A stretch of 64,000 bases of DNA from Piliocolobus tephrosceles (Eukaryota > Chordata > Mammalia > Primates > Cercopithecidae): the NCBI RefSeq assembly GCF_002776525.5, contig NC_045434.1, forward strand, positions 199,615,246 through 199,679,245. The letters run 5' to 3'. Below, piece after piece: positions 11,407-22,147 of this stretch. Made by a program: the position numbers and the translations under genes. Numbering within the stretch: the first letter of the stretch is position 1; each line of letters starts with the position of its first letter. The notes under the pieces were generated by a model. The model did not search any database. It was not told the origin of the DNA and saw only the letters and a program-made list of their open reading frames with translations.

Positions 11407-11899
11407 AAAATCTGAATTCATTGGCTACATTTAAGAGATTATATATAAAAGTAGGGCATAACCCCTGTTAGCTATAGTCCTTCTAGGCCCTTGACCTCAT
11501 TTAAATCATTGGCCTGATCTCTTTGGCACTTGCATTTCAGCCTTTGGCATAAAGGCTAATCATCTTTCCTAGAATGTAGTGCCTAGATCTGAAAATAGTC
11601 CCCTTTATGTAAATTTGGCCAGTATGAAATGCAATAAAACTATTACATTAATTTATTTACAAAACATTTATAAGGTTCCTACCTTGCCCCTGTCACTGTG
11701 TTCAGTGCCCTGGACTGAAAAATGAAGATAACAGTCCCTGCTCTCAGAGCCCAGCAGAGGAATGACAGATATTTTAAGTATCATGGGTATAGTGATAGAA
11801 GCATCTGCAGAATTTAGGATGGTGCATTTCTCTTGTGGGGAAGGATGGTCTGAAAAGGAAGTCCTCAGAGAACAGATGCATTAAAAGATGTTTACCATT
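11407..11899. other. Intronic sequence
   Basis: No exon recognised. ATTTACAAAACATTTATAAG...CAGTGCCCTGGACTG is a weak L2/MIR-like tract. Confidence 0.35.
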
Positions 11900-12197
11900 G
11901 GGCCAGGCGTGGTGACTCACACCTGTAATCCCAGCACAAGACCAAGGCAGGCGGATCACTTGAGGTCAGGAGTTCAAGACCAGTGTTGGCAACATAGTGA
12001 AACCCCGTCTCTAGTAAAAATAGAAAAATTAGCTGGGTGTGGTGGTGCACACCTGTAATCCCAGCTACTCGGGAGGCTGAGGCAGTTCTCGAGAATTGCT
12101 TGAACCCAGGAAGCGAAGGTTGCAGTGAGCTGAGATCGTGCCACTTCACTCCAGCCTGGATGATGGAAGAAGATTCTGTCTCAAAAAAAAAAAAAAA
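11900..12197 (+). mobile_element. Alu (S-like)
   Basis: GGGCCAGGCGTGGTGACTCA to an A15 tail, flanked by AAAGATGTTTAC on both sides (11885, 12195). A short loss in the left arm (CAGCACAAGACCAAGG). Confidence 0.93.
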
Positions 12198-13022
12198 GAT
12201 GTTTACTGTTGGAATGGCTGTGGGTTGGTGGGGCTTGGAAGGAAAGGAGATAAGGGAATGTTCCTCAAACAGTACACCTCAGCCTCTGCACTTGCTGTAA
12301 CATTTCAGGGGCCTCAAACCTACCACCCAAACCTTACCAGTTAATTGCTCTTCCCCTTGTGTCTCTGGTGTCAGCCACGCTGAATTAAATTCCCCAAATG
12401 CAGCATTGTTTTGTTAGCTTGTTCATTCCCTCTCTCCGTCTCTCCCTCCCTCCCTCCTTCCCAATAAACAACTATTTTATACTCTTTATGTACTAGGCAC
12501 TGTTCAAGGGGCAGGGGATACAGCAGTAAAAAATTACAAACACAAAAAACTACGCTTCTGACCTCATGCATCCTACTTCTGGTAAGAAGAATCAGTGTAA
12601 ATAAATTTACAAGTAATCAGGTGGTTAAATGTGCCAAGAAGAAAAATAAGTAGGATATCTTACCTTAGAGATGTCCAAAGATGGAGTGAGTTGTCTTGGG
12701 AGGAAGTGACTGTCATTCCTGTCATTAGAAGTGTCTGAACGGAAGCTGAGTGACTACTTGCTAGATAACGTCTACATTGAGTGGGAGGTTGGACTTGATC
12801 ACTAAATCCTTTCCAACATGAAGAATCTCTGTATGCTAGCTGGGTTCCTAACTCTGAGTTTGCATATCCAAATTACATGAATTTGTGATTCTGGGAAAAA
12901 TAATGTAAGCCCTGTAATTAAATAGAAATGTTCAAGAATTTGATGGTGAGACTTAGACAGCCTAAGATTTTAAAACAGGTAACCACAAGTGGTCAGGCGG
13001 AAGCTGCTTGAAAATAGCTCTT
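12198..13022. other. Intronic sequence with a pyrimidine tract
   Basis: A CTCCCTCCCTCC-type run lies at about 12430-12462. MIR/L2-like words at 12480-12560. No gene recognised. Confidence 0.4.
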
Positions 13023-13338
13023 GGCCAGGGCCAGTGGCTCGCGTCTATAATCCCAGTACTTTAGGAGGCTTGAAAGGCAAAGTGGGAGGATGGCTTGAGT
13101 CCAGGAGTTTGAGACCAGCCTGGTCAGCACAGAGACCCCCTCTCTACAAAAAAAAAAAAAAAAAAGAGAAAAATTAACCAGGCATGCTGGTGTGTGCCGG
13201 TAGTCCCAGCTGCTTGGGAGGCTGAGGTGGGAGGATTGCTTGAGGCTAGGAGGTGGAAGCTGCAGTGAGCTGTGGTTGTTCCACTGCATTACAGCATGGT
13301 AGACCCTGTCTCAAAAATAAAAAAAAAATAAAAAAAAT
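13023..13338 (+). mobile_element. Alu (J-like)
   Basis: GGCCAGGGCCAGTGGCTCGC to a mixed A-rich tail; near-matching flanks AAATAGCTC / AAATTGCTC. Confidence 0.88.
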
Positions 13339-13358
13339 TGCTCCCATTATCCTTTAGA

Positions 13359-13768
13359 TCAGAGATTGGCAAATTCTGGCAGACAGGCCCACTGTCTTTT
13401 TGCTTTTTAAATTTTTAATAACTTATTTAAATAGAGACAGGGTCTTGCAGTATTGCTAAGACTGGCCTTGAACGCCTGGCCTCAAGCAGTCCTCCCCCCA
13501 TATCCTCCCAAAGTGCTGGGATTACAGGCGTGAGCTGCCATACCCTGCCCACTGCCTGTTTTTGTAAATCAAGTTTAATTGAAACATAGTTATGTTCATC
13601 CACTTCTGTACAGTATGTATGTGGTTGCTTCATCACTACATTGTCAGGGTTCAGTAGCTGGAATAGAAACCTTAGATCCTATAAAGCCTAAAATATTTAC
13701 TCTCAAACTAAGTTTGCATACTTACATGTATACTATCAAACTTTAAAAAAAAAGTTTGCCGACCCCTC
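13359..13768. mobile_element. hAT-type DNA transposon relic carrying an Alu fragment
   Basis: Ends CAGAGATTGGCAAATTC and AGTTTGCCGACCCCTC are inverted-repeat-like; the interior GTAAATCAAGTTTAATTGAA fits an abundant non-autonomous hAT family. An antisense Alu right-arm fragment (13397-13550) sits inside it. Confidence 0.6.
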
Positions 13769-14610
13769 TTTAAATGACTGTTGGGAACGGGAAGTGAATC
13801 ATGGCAGCTGTGTTAGGAGAAGGGGCAGGGCAGGCCTGATTATGTTCTATTTCAGACCTTCCTGATCTGCCAGGACAGGAAGAAGAGCCACCCTCCAAAA
13901 TGCTGGATGGGGCCACTTGGAACTGGGTTCAGGAACTTTGATAGAAAGAGCCCTGACTGAGAGACAGTTGGCACTGTGTCTTGCTAGCGTGAATTAGAAC
14001 TGAGCCAGGTACTAATGTAGGGGAAGTTGGCATGAAAAAGTGAGACTGTCCTTCCCTTTGTAAAAACCTTCCTATGATTTTCCAAGTAATATAAACAATT
14101 TCCTTCTCAGACCCCTCCCTTAGGCACATTTAATTACTTCTTCTGAGCTTCTGATGTATATGTATGATAGTACAATATGCTAAGGAAAAAAAAAAGCAGG
14201 ATAGAAGACAAGACACAAAAGGGCGGGTGCTATCTTATGTAAGATGGTCAGGGAAGACTTCAGGCAAAGGTAAGGTTTTCCACTTATCTTGGCAAAATGT
14301 TGGGTGCATCACAGGTGTTCTATAAGTGTCTGCTAAATAAATGAATTTTGCCTGGATAAACATACTTAAGAGAGAGTAAGGGAGACAGTAGGAAGAGAGG
14401 CGTCTACTTTGCTTTTGGATGATCTGGGAGGTAGCAAAGCATTTCTTACTCTGGCTATGCTTAGGGCCAAAAGGTCAGAGATAAGTAACCTCCTAACCCC
14501 GTTTTCAGTCTAGTTCCTTGTTTACTCTGGGGAGAAGGGATGATCTTAGTGAATCACTATTTTTAGGAGGATTCTCCCTGATGAAACTTACTTTAGGTAT
14601 GCATAGGACT
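13769..14610. other. Intronic sequence
   Basis: No repeat or conserved ORF recognised. Confidence 0.35.
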
Positions 14611-14613
14611 TTT

Positions 14614-14912
14614 TTTTTTTTTTTTTTTTTTGAGAGGCAGTCTTGCTCTGTCTCCCAGGCTGGAGTGCAGTGGCCGGATCTCAGCTCACTACAAGCTCCG
14701 CCTCCCGGTTTACGCCATTCTCCTGCCTCAGCCTCCCGAGTAGCTGGGACTACAGGCGCCCGCCACCTCGCCCGGCTAGTTTTTTGTATTTTTTAGTAGA
14801 GACGGGGTTTCACCCTGTTAGCCAGGATGGTCTCCATCTCCCGACCTTGTGATCCGCCCATCTCGGCCTCCCAAAGTGCTGGGATTATAGGCTTGAGCCA
14901 CCGCGCCCGGCC
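14614..14912 (-). mobile_element. AluY, cercopithecid type
   Basis: Near full length, with GGCCGGATCTCAGCTCAC, CGCCACCTCGCCCGGCTAG and GGCTTGAGCC. Perfect 14-bp duplication TGCATAGGACTTTT (14600-14613, 14913-14926) and a long pure T run, both signs of a young insertion. Confidence 0.95.
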
Positions 14913-14926
14913 TGCATAGGACTTTT

Positions 14927-16300
14927 CAAAGTGTTTTTGCTAACTTTATTGCATAGTGTTGCTATAAGGTATTGAGTTGATATTGTTTTATTTCTTCAGA
15001 GGAACTAAAACAGAGAAAATCAGTGACTTGGCTAAACAGTATAGTATTCTTAAAAGAATATAAACTGTGGAATTGGACCTAGATTTGCTCTTACTGTCCT
15101 TGCTAGCCATGTATTTTGGGAAAATTTGAGAGTCCCTGCCCCATAAGGTTATTGTGAAAGCTGAATACAAGAATACTAGCTACTGTTTGTTGTGACTTAT
15201 GTGCAAGGTGTTCTGCTAAGCATTTTACATGCCCAAGGATTACCATGTTGTCTCTGTGTAGACATTGAGGGAAAACCTCCATGGAGTAATGTAAGAACAT
15301 GTAAAGTAAATGGTAGATCTGGGATTCCTGCAGAAATCATGTATATAAGGTACTTAGTATTGCCTGTAGTATAGTAGTGCCCTATTTGTGGTTGTGCTTA
15401 TTTGTTCCTTTATACTCTTTTGTCGTTGTTAGTTTATAGAGTAGTGCTCAGAACTCCTCATTTTGTAAAAATGGTTAAGAGTTTATAAGGCGGTGATTTT
15501 GCATAATGGGAAGAATCCTGAATATAGTCAGGAGACTGAAGTCCTTGACTTTGCTAAACTGCTGGAGAAAGCACAGAATTTACTTCTGAGTCCGTTTCCT
15601 TGTTTCTAAATTAAGGGGATTGGATGAAGTAAGTGATTTTATTTTAAATAAAAGCTATGTAGAACTCTTTATTTAATAAAGTCATATAGGGGAAGCCCAG
15701 TATGGTAAGAAGCTAAAATCAGTTGCTTTGGTTGAGTAAGTGGAAAGGAGCCTGGAGTTCAGCCTGCTCAAAATATCACCCCTGCTCTCTTTCCCCTAAA
15801 TGACCCCAAGGGGATTTGCTGAGTCTAGTTTGAAAACCAGTTGACTAAATGATCTTTAGCTACCTTCTGGCTCTGAAATCTCATTCTGAGGAGTGGAGGA
15901 AGATCCAGAAATGTTTTCTACTACTTCTCCAACACTTGGTCCAGTAACTGGAGCTGGACATCCTGTGAGTGTTGCGGTTTTTTGGTATCTGTGTCCTGTT
16001 TGCGTGGCATAGACCTGCAAGAAAGGACTTTCCAGCAGGTCAAGGGGAGAATATTGTGGTTGAGACATTGTGCAAGTGGCACAGGGCTAGGGATGAGATC
16101 CTTCAGAGCATTACGACAGGGCCTGAGATTCTGTGCTGTCTGTTCACTCTTGCCATCTGTTTTCTCCTTTGTAATCCTATTTGAAAATTAGGAGGCTCAC
16201 TCATCAGTCAAATTCATCGAATTTTCAGCATTCACTGTGTTCTAGGCTCCCTGCTGGGTACTGAGAATATAGTGGTGACACAAATTGGAGAGAATAATTG
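14927..16300. other. Intronic sequence
   Basis: No gene recognised. Scattered MIR-like words near 15080-15260. Confidence 0.35.
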
Positions 16301-16309
16301 AGTAAATAA

Positions 16310-16640
16310 AGCTTCAATAGAGTGTGATAGGTTCTGTGGTGGGAACCATACAACAGACTGTGAAAGCGAAAAAGAGAGGCCCTGATTCTGGCCTGGGATT
16401 TGAAGAAGGCACTCCAGAATTTTCCAGAAGGATGCCTTGTCTAAGGTGGGATCTGAAGAAATGAGAAGGAATCAAACTAGTGAGGGCCCAGAGGAAAGAG
16501 GGAGGGCGAGGATATAGATGAAGAGGCTGGCGGGGCCGGATCATGAAGGGCTTTGGGTGCCATCATGGGGAATTTGGACTTTATCCTAACAGTAGCCAGG
16601 ACCTTTAGAGGGTTTTAAGTAGTGGTGTGTAATACCTGCT
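16310..16640 (-). repeat. L2-like fragment
   Basis: GCCGGATCATGAAGGGCTTT, ATTTGGACTTTATCCTAA and GGGTTTTAAGTAGTGGTGTG follow the antisense L2 pattern. Confidence 0.55.
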
Positions 16641-17750
16641 TTCTCTGTGTGTTTCCAGTAAGTATTTGCTGCATATTTACTGGGTTTAGCTTTTTCATTG
16701 CCTGTACTGGTTGGTTGATATCATCCAGAGTCTTGAATAGAACATACAAAATTGGCACTAAACGCCAAATAAATAAAACAGTGGTATAATTCCCAGACTC
16801 TCCTAATTCAGAATTATGATAATTTATAGATGGGGCTATACTAAAGTTTAACTTTTCCTTCTTTTGAAAAAGAGATTGTGAAAACTATAGTATAAGCTAG
16901 TATAAATAAGATGTGCTGAGAGAATGCTACAGTTTGAGGATAAGCTGGGTTTTCTTTAACAGCTTTATTGAGATATGCTTTATGTATCATGAAGTTTATC
17001 TCTTTAAAATACACAATTTAATGGTTTAAGCGTATTTATGACGATATGCTGTTTTAAAGCACTTTATAGATGCATCATATATCATTTGTCTTCCAATGAC
17101 TATGATGGGAACACAGATCCTTTGTATCATACACTCATTTAAAATTGGTATGTGGTCTAAACTTAGTTAACTCCCCCCAAACCAACACTGTGTATAAATT
17201 GACAAGGTTTTAATTGTACCACTGGGCAGAAGGCCAAAGGCAAGAGTTTTTAAAAGGGAAAAGGTTTCTTTCTAAAAACATAAACATAGAAGGGTTTTTC
17301 CCTCTATGGTTTTGAGAATGAGAAAGCAGGTAGGCTGGGGAAAGGAGAAGGGGGACCAAAAGAGGCAAAGATGAGAGGACAGAGAAAGATGTACCCAGAG
17401 AAGCCGGGTGATGGACAGGGAGCTGTAATTGGGTGGGCAAGACCTGAATGGAAGGGGGAGGCTTGGTCTTTTCAACAGCTTCAAGCATTGGTGTTTTTGA
17501 GGCGCTGAGCTTGAGCTCCGTCTGGTGGCTCTAGGCTTATAGTGCAGCCATTAGAAGAATCAGGCTTGGAGAGAATTGGCATTTGGCGTCTCCTCCAGGC
17601 CCAATTTCAGTTGTTTTTCTTTTGCCCTGAGCTTTCTCATAGGATCATTGTTGGAGTCATTTCTTCTCTCTACAGTGGTGGCTGTTTTTCTCTTATGTCT
17701 CAGACTGTGTTTCTTCACTCTTTTCTGTGAGTTTTAAATGCAATCTTATT
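16641..17750. other. Intronic sequence
   Basis: TTTAACAGCTTTATTGAGAT at 16957 resembles an old L1/L2 3' tract. Nothing coding seen. Confidence 0.35.
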
Positions 17751-18540
17751 GGACAACATCACCTAATACCCTATTGTTGCTGTCGTCTATCGACGCCCTG
17801 AGTCATTGCCCCTACCTTCTCGACACCTTCAGATTCTGTCTTAACGTCACTCTTTCCAGCGTTATTCCTGTTAATTTGTGATGCTTACATGCTGGTGATC
17901 CTTGTAACACCTTTACCTCTCAATTATTTCTCTCTTCCAATGATCTTGTTTTCTACTTCTCTCTACTCCCCCACAGGATTCCTGTGATTATACCTTCGTT
18001 TTTGACATTATCAATAACTACAGTCCCTCCGTGATTTCAGTTCCTTGAAGTCTCTCTCTGATTTCTGTCTTCTATATTTCAGGCTTAATTTCCTCTGGTA
18101 CCTGGTACCCTTACTCCAACAAGCCTTCAAGTCCCCTTCAATTCATTAGTTTCTATTATATTTTCACTATTCGTCACCTCCTTCTATACTGAGTGAATTT
18201 AAAGTCCCTCACACACATCCTCTGCTCTCCTGTCCTTCTCTTGCTTTGGTATGCAGTGCTTCGACCTGGTTCTGTCCAACTCTGGTTTCTCTATTATTTC
18301 GTCTGTTCAGCCAGCTGAACAAGACTGGAGAAAAAGATAGAACTTTGTTGACTGGTTTCACTTTAAATCGTTACCAGGAATTTCAAGTAGACCCTTACAC
18401 ATCTCATACACATCTCATACACATGTCCCAAATGAAACTCCTCATCTTCCTTCTCAGACTGCTCCATCTGTGGTCATCTCCATTTGAATTGATAATGCTG
18501 TCCCTCTACAAATTCAGCCCAGCCACCTTAGAGTCTACCT
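17751..18540 (+). repeat. L2-like fragment
   Basis: Pyrimidine-rich sense L2-type sequence with CCAAATGAAACTCCTCATCTT and CTGCTCCATCTGTGG; a short direct duplication CATCTCATACA sits at 18399-18422. Confidence 0.4.
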
Positions 18541-18542
18541 TA

Positions 18543-18598
18543 ATTCCTACCTACCTACCTACCTGCCTACCTACCTACCTACCTATCTGCTTATTTAT
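18543..18598. repeat. (ACCT)n microsatellite
   Basis: About ten CCTA/CCTG units followed by TTATTTATTT; it lies at the head of an antisense Alu. Confidence 0.93.
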
Positions 18599-18872
18599 TT
18601 AGAGATAGGGTCTTGCTCTGTCACCCTGGCTGGAGTACAGTGGCACAGTCATAGCTCACTGAAACCTTAAACTCCTGGGCTCAAGCAGTCTTCTTGCCTC
18701 AGTCTACCAGATAGCTGGGACTACAGGTGTATGCCACTGCACTTTCTAATTTTATTTCATTTTACCTTTTTATAGAGACGGGATCTTACTGTGTTGTGCC
18801 CAGGCTGGTCTTGAACTCCACCTCAGCTTCTCAAAGTGCTGGGATTATACATATGAGTCATTGCACCCAGCT
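18599..18872 (-). mobile_element. Alu (J-like)
   Basis: AGAGATAGGGTCTTGCTCTG through ATTGCACCCAGC, with an internal deletion in the right part (TTGAACTCCACCTCAGC). Confidence 0.88.
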
Positions 18873-18879
18873 TCTTAAT

Positions 18880-19140
18880 TCCTTTATTTGCTTCATGCTT
18901 ACATGTAGTCTAAGAGCAGATCCTTTGGTCGTACCTTCGTACAGTCAGAATTCTGACCATTTCTCAACTGTCTTGGTCATGTGCTCTTGGAACGCATGTA
19001 TTGTCACCATCCTGGTCTAGGCCATAACTGTGTTTTGGTTGGATTACTACAATAGCCTCCTATTTGGTCTTCCTGCTCCCACCCATATCCCCTGTAGTCC
19101 ATTCAACTTGCCACCTACTTAAAAGTTTCTGCTGAGAAGT
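18880..19140 (+). repeat. L2-like fragment
   Basis: TTGGATTACTACAATAGCCTCC and GGTCTTCCTGCTCCCACCC match the sense L2 word order; probably the continuation of the copy before the Alu. Confidence 0.55.
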
Positions 19141-19148
19141 GATTCAGT

Positions 19149-19815
19149 TGTTACTATAGATTGTTTTTGTGTTTGGGATGTTTTTGCTTCCTCCAAAATT
19201 CATGTTGAAACTTAACCCCCAGTGCAACAACTTTAAGAGGTAGGACCTTTAAGGAGGTAATATTAGGGGTCAGCATCTTTAACAAAGGGCCTGAGGGAGC
19301 GAGTTCAACCCTTTTCGTTCCATTCCTTCTACCCTGTGAGGAAACAGCATTCTAGATGTCATCTTGGAAGCAGAGACTGAACCCTCAGCAGACACTAAAC
19401 CTGCTGGTGCCTTGATCTTACATTCCCAGGCTCCAGAACTGTGAGGAAATACATTTCTATTCTTTTTGGAGATGGAGTCTTGCCCTGTCGACCAGGCTGG
19501 AGTGCAGTGGCACGATCTCAACTCACTGCAACCTCCATCCAGCGGGTTCAAGCAATTACCCTGCCTCAGCCTCCCGAGTAGCTGGGATTATAGGTGTGCG
19601 CCTCCACACCCGGCTAATTTTTGTATTTTTAGTAGAGATGGGGTTTCATCATGTTGGTCAGGCTGGTCTCAAACTCCTGACCTCAAGTGATCCTCCTGCC
19701 TTGGCCTCCTAAAGTGCTGGGATTACAGGCGTGAGCCACTGCACCTGACCAATTTCTGTTCTTATAAATTACTACCTCAGGTATTTTGTTACAGCAGTAC
19801 AAATGGACTGAGACA
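19149..19815 (+). mobile_element. Solo LTR of the ERVL-MaLR group (MLT1-like), split by an Alu
   Basis: CCAAAATTCATGTTGAAACT, GAGGGAGCGAGTTCAACC, CATCTTGGAAGCAGAGACTG and GGTATTTTGTTACAGCAGTA through GGACTGAGACA follow the MLT1 LTR order. No internal retroviral region is present. The Alu at 19464-19750 interrupts it near the 3' end. Confidence 0.75.
19464..19750 (-). mobile_element. Alu (S-like) inside the LTR
   Basis: TTTTGGAGATGGAGTCTTGC through CTGCACCTGACC. Flanks ATTTCTATTCTT / ATTTCTGTTCTT are the imperfect duplication; the T tail is short. Confidence 0.92.
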
Positions 19816-21560
19816 ATGGTCTTTTTTTTCCTTTTCACTTTTTAAAGATTTTCTGTTTGTGGTATGTTCTTCCGTATCCTTATGATGTGTCTAGGTGCAG
19901 ATTTAGTTTTCCCCTGTTGGGACATTGCTTCCTGAATGTGAGGTTCCATATCTTTAATCAACTCTTGAAACTTCTTACCTGCTAGCTCTTCAAATATTGC
20001 CTGTTCCCCATTCTGTATTCTATCCTTTTGGGCTGCCTGTTAAAATTCCTTGTTTTGGACCTTTTTAATATATATATTCCCCTGTCTGTTAACCTCTCTT
20101 TTACCTTTTCCATCTTTTTAACTCTTTGCTGCTTTTTGTAATATCATATCTCTCTTGAACACTATTTTTTCATATCTTCCTTTGCCTCTAATATGCCATT
20201 TCTCTTTTCTATTTGTAGCTGTTGTATGTGGTTAATTTTCAGATCTTCTGATCTTTGTTGATAGCACCTTGTTCCTTCATTCCTTCTTTTATGACTTTAA
20301 ACATGGGAATGTACTTACTGTATGGTTTCTAGCCAATAATCTTAGTAACTTTGGTTCTTTTTGGTATAAACTTGCTCTGCCCAGTTACAGCAAAAGATGG
20401 ATCTTTATGTGTTTTGTAATTTTTAGTTATAAGCTTGGGTTCAGCTGGACTTTAATCTGTGGGAATCCTGGTGACCTCTGTAGAGAGTAGCTCCCTTCAG
20501 AGTACTTTTGTTTGCTCAGCTAGGTTTCCCAGGGATATTACTAGGCTAATAGCCATTTTATGCTAGTTTCTCAGAACAGATAGGTTCTGGACCACTCAGG
20601 TGGTATAAATTTGAACTCTAAATTCAAGTGAGAGCAGGGCTAAGATTATAAATTCTCTAGGGATAATCCTCCTTTAACCCGTAATGGAGCCCAGGTCCTG
20701 TTATCTCCCTTTATCAGGGAGGTGACTTTTTTCACTAGTTATCCTGAAGCTGTAGTTCTCCAATAGTCCTTGCTTTAGATTGGGGACTGAAGTCTCATTT
20801 TCAACTTACCACCTATACTGGGCCCAAACTCTTGTCTCTTATACCTACATGATTGTTAGAACCCAAACTCCTTGGTTCTGGAGATCAGCAAGACACTAAT
20901 AAGGACAGCTCAGTGGTAGTTTAAACTTACTGTTCTTTTTCATTTAGTCTTCTTTTCTTCTGGTTTTAGCTGGAATGTCACTTGCTTTCTGTATGATCAA
21001 CTATACATTTTAAGTGATTGTTACATTTTATTCAGTATTTTTAGCTGTTTTATAGTATTAGAGGTTTTCCAGTTTATCTGGTTTGCCGTAGTGGTGGAAA
21101 TGGAAGTCTGTTGTCTGCCTTTTAATTTCGTAGGACTTACTGTTTATGAAGGCTGTGTAAAATACCTTTATTAATCCATTCTCCTGTTTTAAAAATGAGA
21201 AAGTTACATAAAAAAAGTAAACCTTCCCCTTTCTCTCTTTCCTTGGAGTATTATTATATGTTTGGTATATATCCCTAGTGAAATGGCTTTCAAAGAAACA
21301 AACCAGTCTTCATATCAACCTTAACATCTGGGACATTTGTCTTACAGTGCCAAAGGATACATTTTGTAGAAGCTGCCTGTTGGCTGGGTCAGGCCAACTT
21401 ATACCTGAATTCCACTTACAAATACACTTTTGGGGGAAGAGATGTTGAAAACGGGTGTGGAGAGATTGCTTTAGTATATTGTGAAGCTCACCATTTATAG
21501 CAAGGCAGATGGGTTAATTTGTATCGCTTTTAAGTCACAATAGCTCATAAGAGATAATCT
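19816..21560. other. Intronic sequence
   Basis: CTAGGTGCAGATTTAG...CTCTTCAAATATTGCCTG (about 19880-20170) resembles an ancient LINE. The rest is unremarkable. Confidence 0.4.
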
Positions 21561-21609
21561 TTTTTTTTTTTTTAATAATCTTAGGATTGGTTATTGCTTT
21601 GTTACCAAG

Positions 21610-21745
21610 ATCTTCCACATATTATCTCAGAACAACACTGGGGAGAAATATGGTAGACATCATTATGCCCATTTTACCACTAAGTAAAACTGAGGCTCAG
21701 TTTACATGGTTAATGATTCTCCTGAGATTATGCAGGTTGCAGGTG
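21610..21745 (-). repeat. MIR-like fragment
   Basis: CATTATGCCCATTTTACCAC and AAAACTGAGGCTCAGTTTAC are antisense MIR words; it sits about 280 bp before the LUZP1 acceptor. Confidence 0.7.
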
Positions 21746-22028
21746 GTAATGATGTTATTATACCCTGCCATGAGAATTGAGGCTTCTTATACGTCTTTTT
21801 GCCATGCTGCCACTGGTGACATTCTTTATTAGGGCGAAACGAGGTATCAACTCAATATCGGCCATAAAGAACCAGTGTTTTCTTGCAGGTTTGTCATTCA
21901 TTCAATGAGTTTGAGCCCCCACTATGATCCAGGCACTGGGAACAGATAGGAGCTCTTCTCTGTAACTGGAAGCTAACGTGCAGGTTTTCCATTTGCTGAC
22001 TGACGTGCTTTCTACTTTGCTTCTATAG

Positions 22029-22147
22029 ATTGATGATGGTCTCCAGCTGTCAAAGAAGATTGTGGTTGCCAAGAGAAAGGTAACCATTTCTCATCCCCTT
22101 GAGTGGAGTTGGATGCCTCTAGGAGTCCACATTGGCTGGCAGTAGAC
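22029..22147 (+). other. LUZP1: LUZP1 5' UTR segment with an upstream ORF
   Basis: This lies between the likely acceptor (AG at 22027-22028) and the start codon. It contains two consecutive ATGs (22033, 22036) opening a 16-codon upstream ORF that stops at TAA 22081-22083. A GT at 22080 (AAG|GTAACC) resembles a donor, but no acceptor at a workable distance lies before the start codon. Confidence 0.6.

Noticed and set aside
13859..13926. Possible extra LUZP1 exon after TTCTATTTCAG
   Set aside because: The acceptor looks plausible but no convincing donor or known sequence follows within exon range.
19149..19815. Possible complete endogenous retrovirus
   Set aside because: Only one LTR is present, with no internal gag, pol or env region nearby; it is a solo LTR.
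22076..22085. AAG|GTAACC as a LUZP1 splice donor ending a 51-nt exon
   Set aside because: The next usable AG before the start codon is only about 40-65 bases away, too short for a normal primate intron.
22103..22147. 15-codon N-terminal extension of LUZP1
   Set aside because: It would start at GTG right after an in-frame TGA; ATG 22148 has a good context and gives the known N-terminus.
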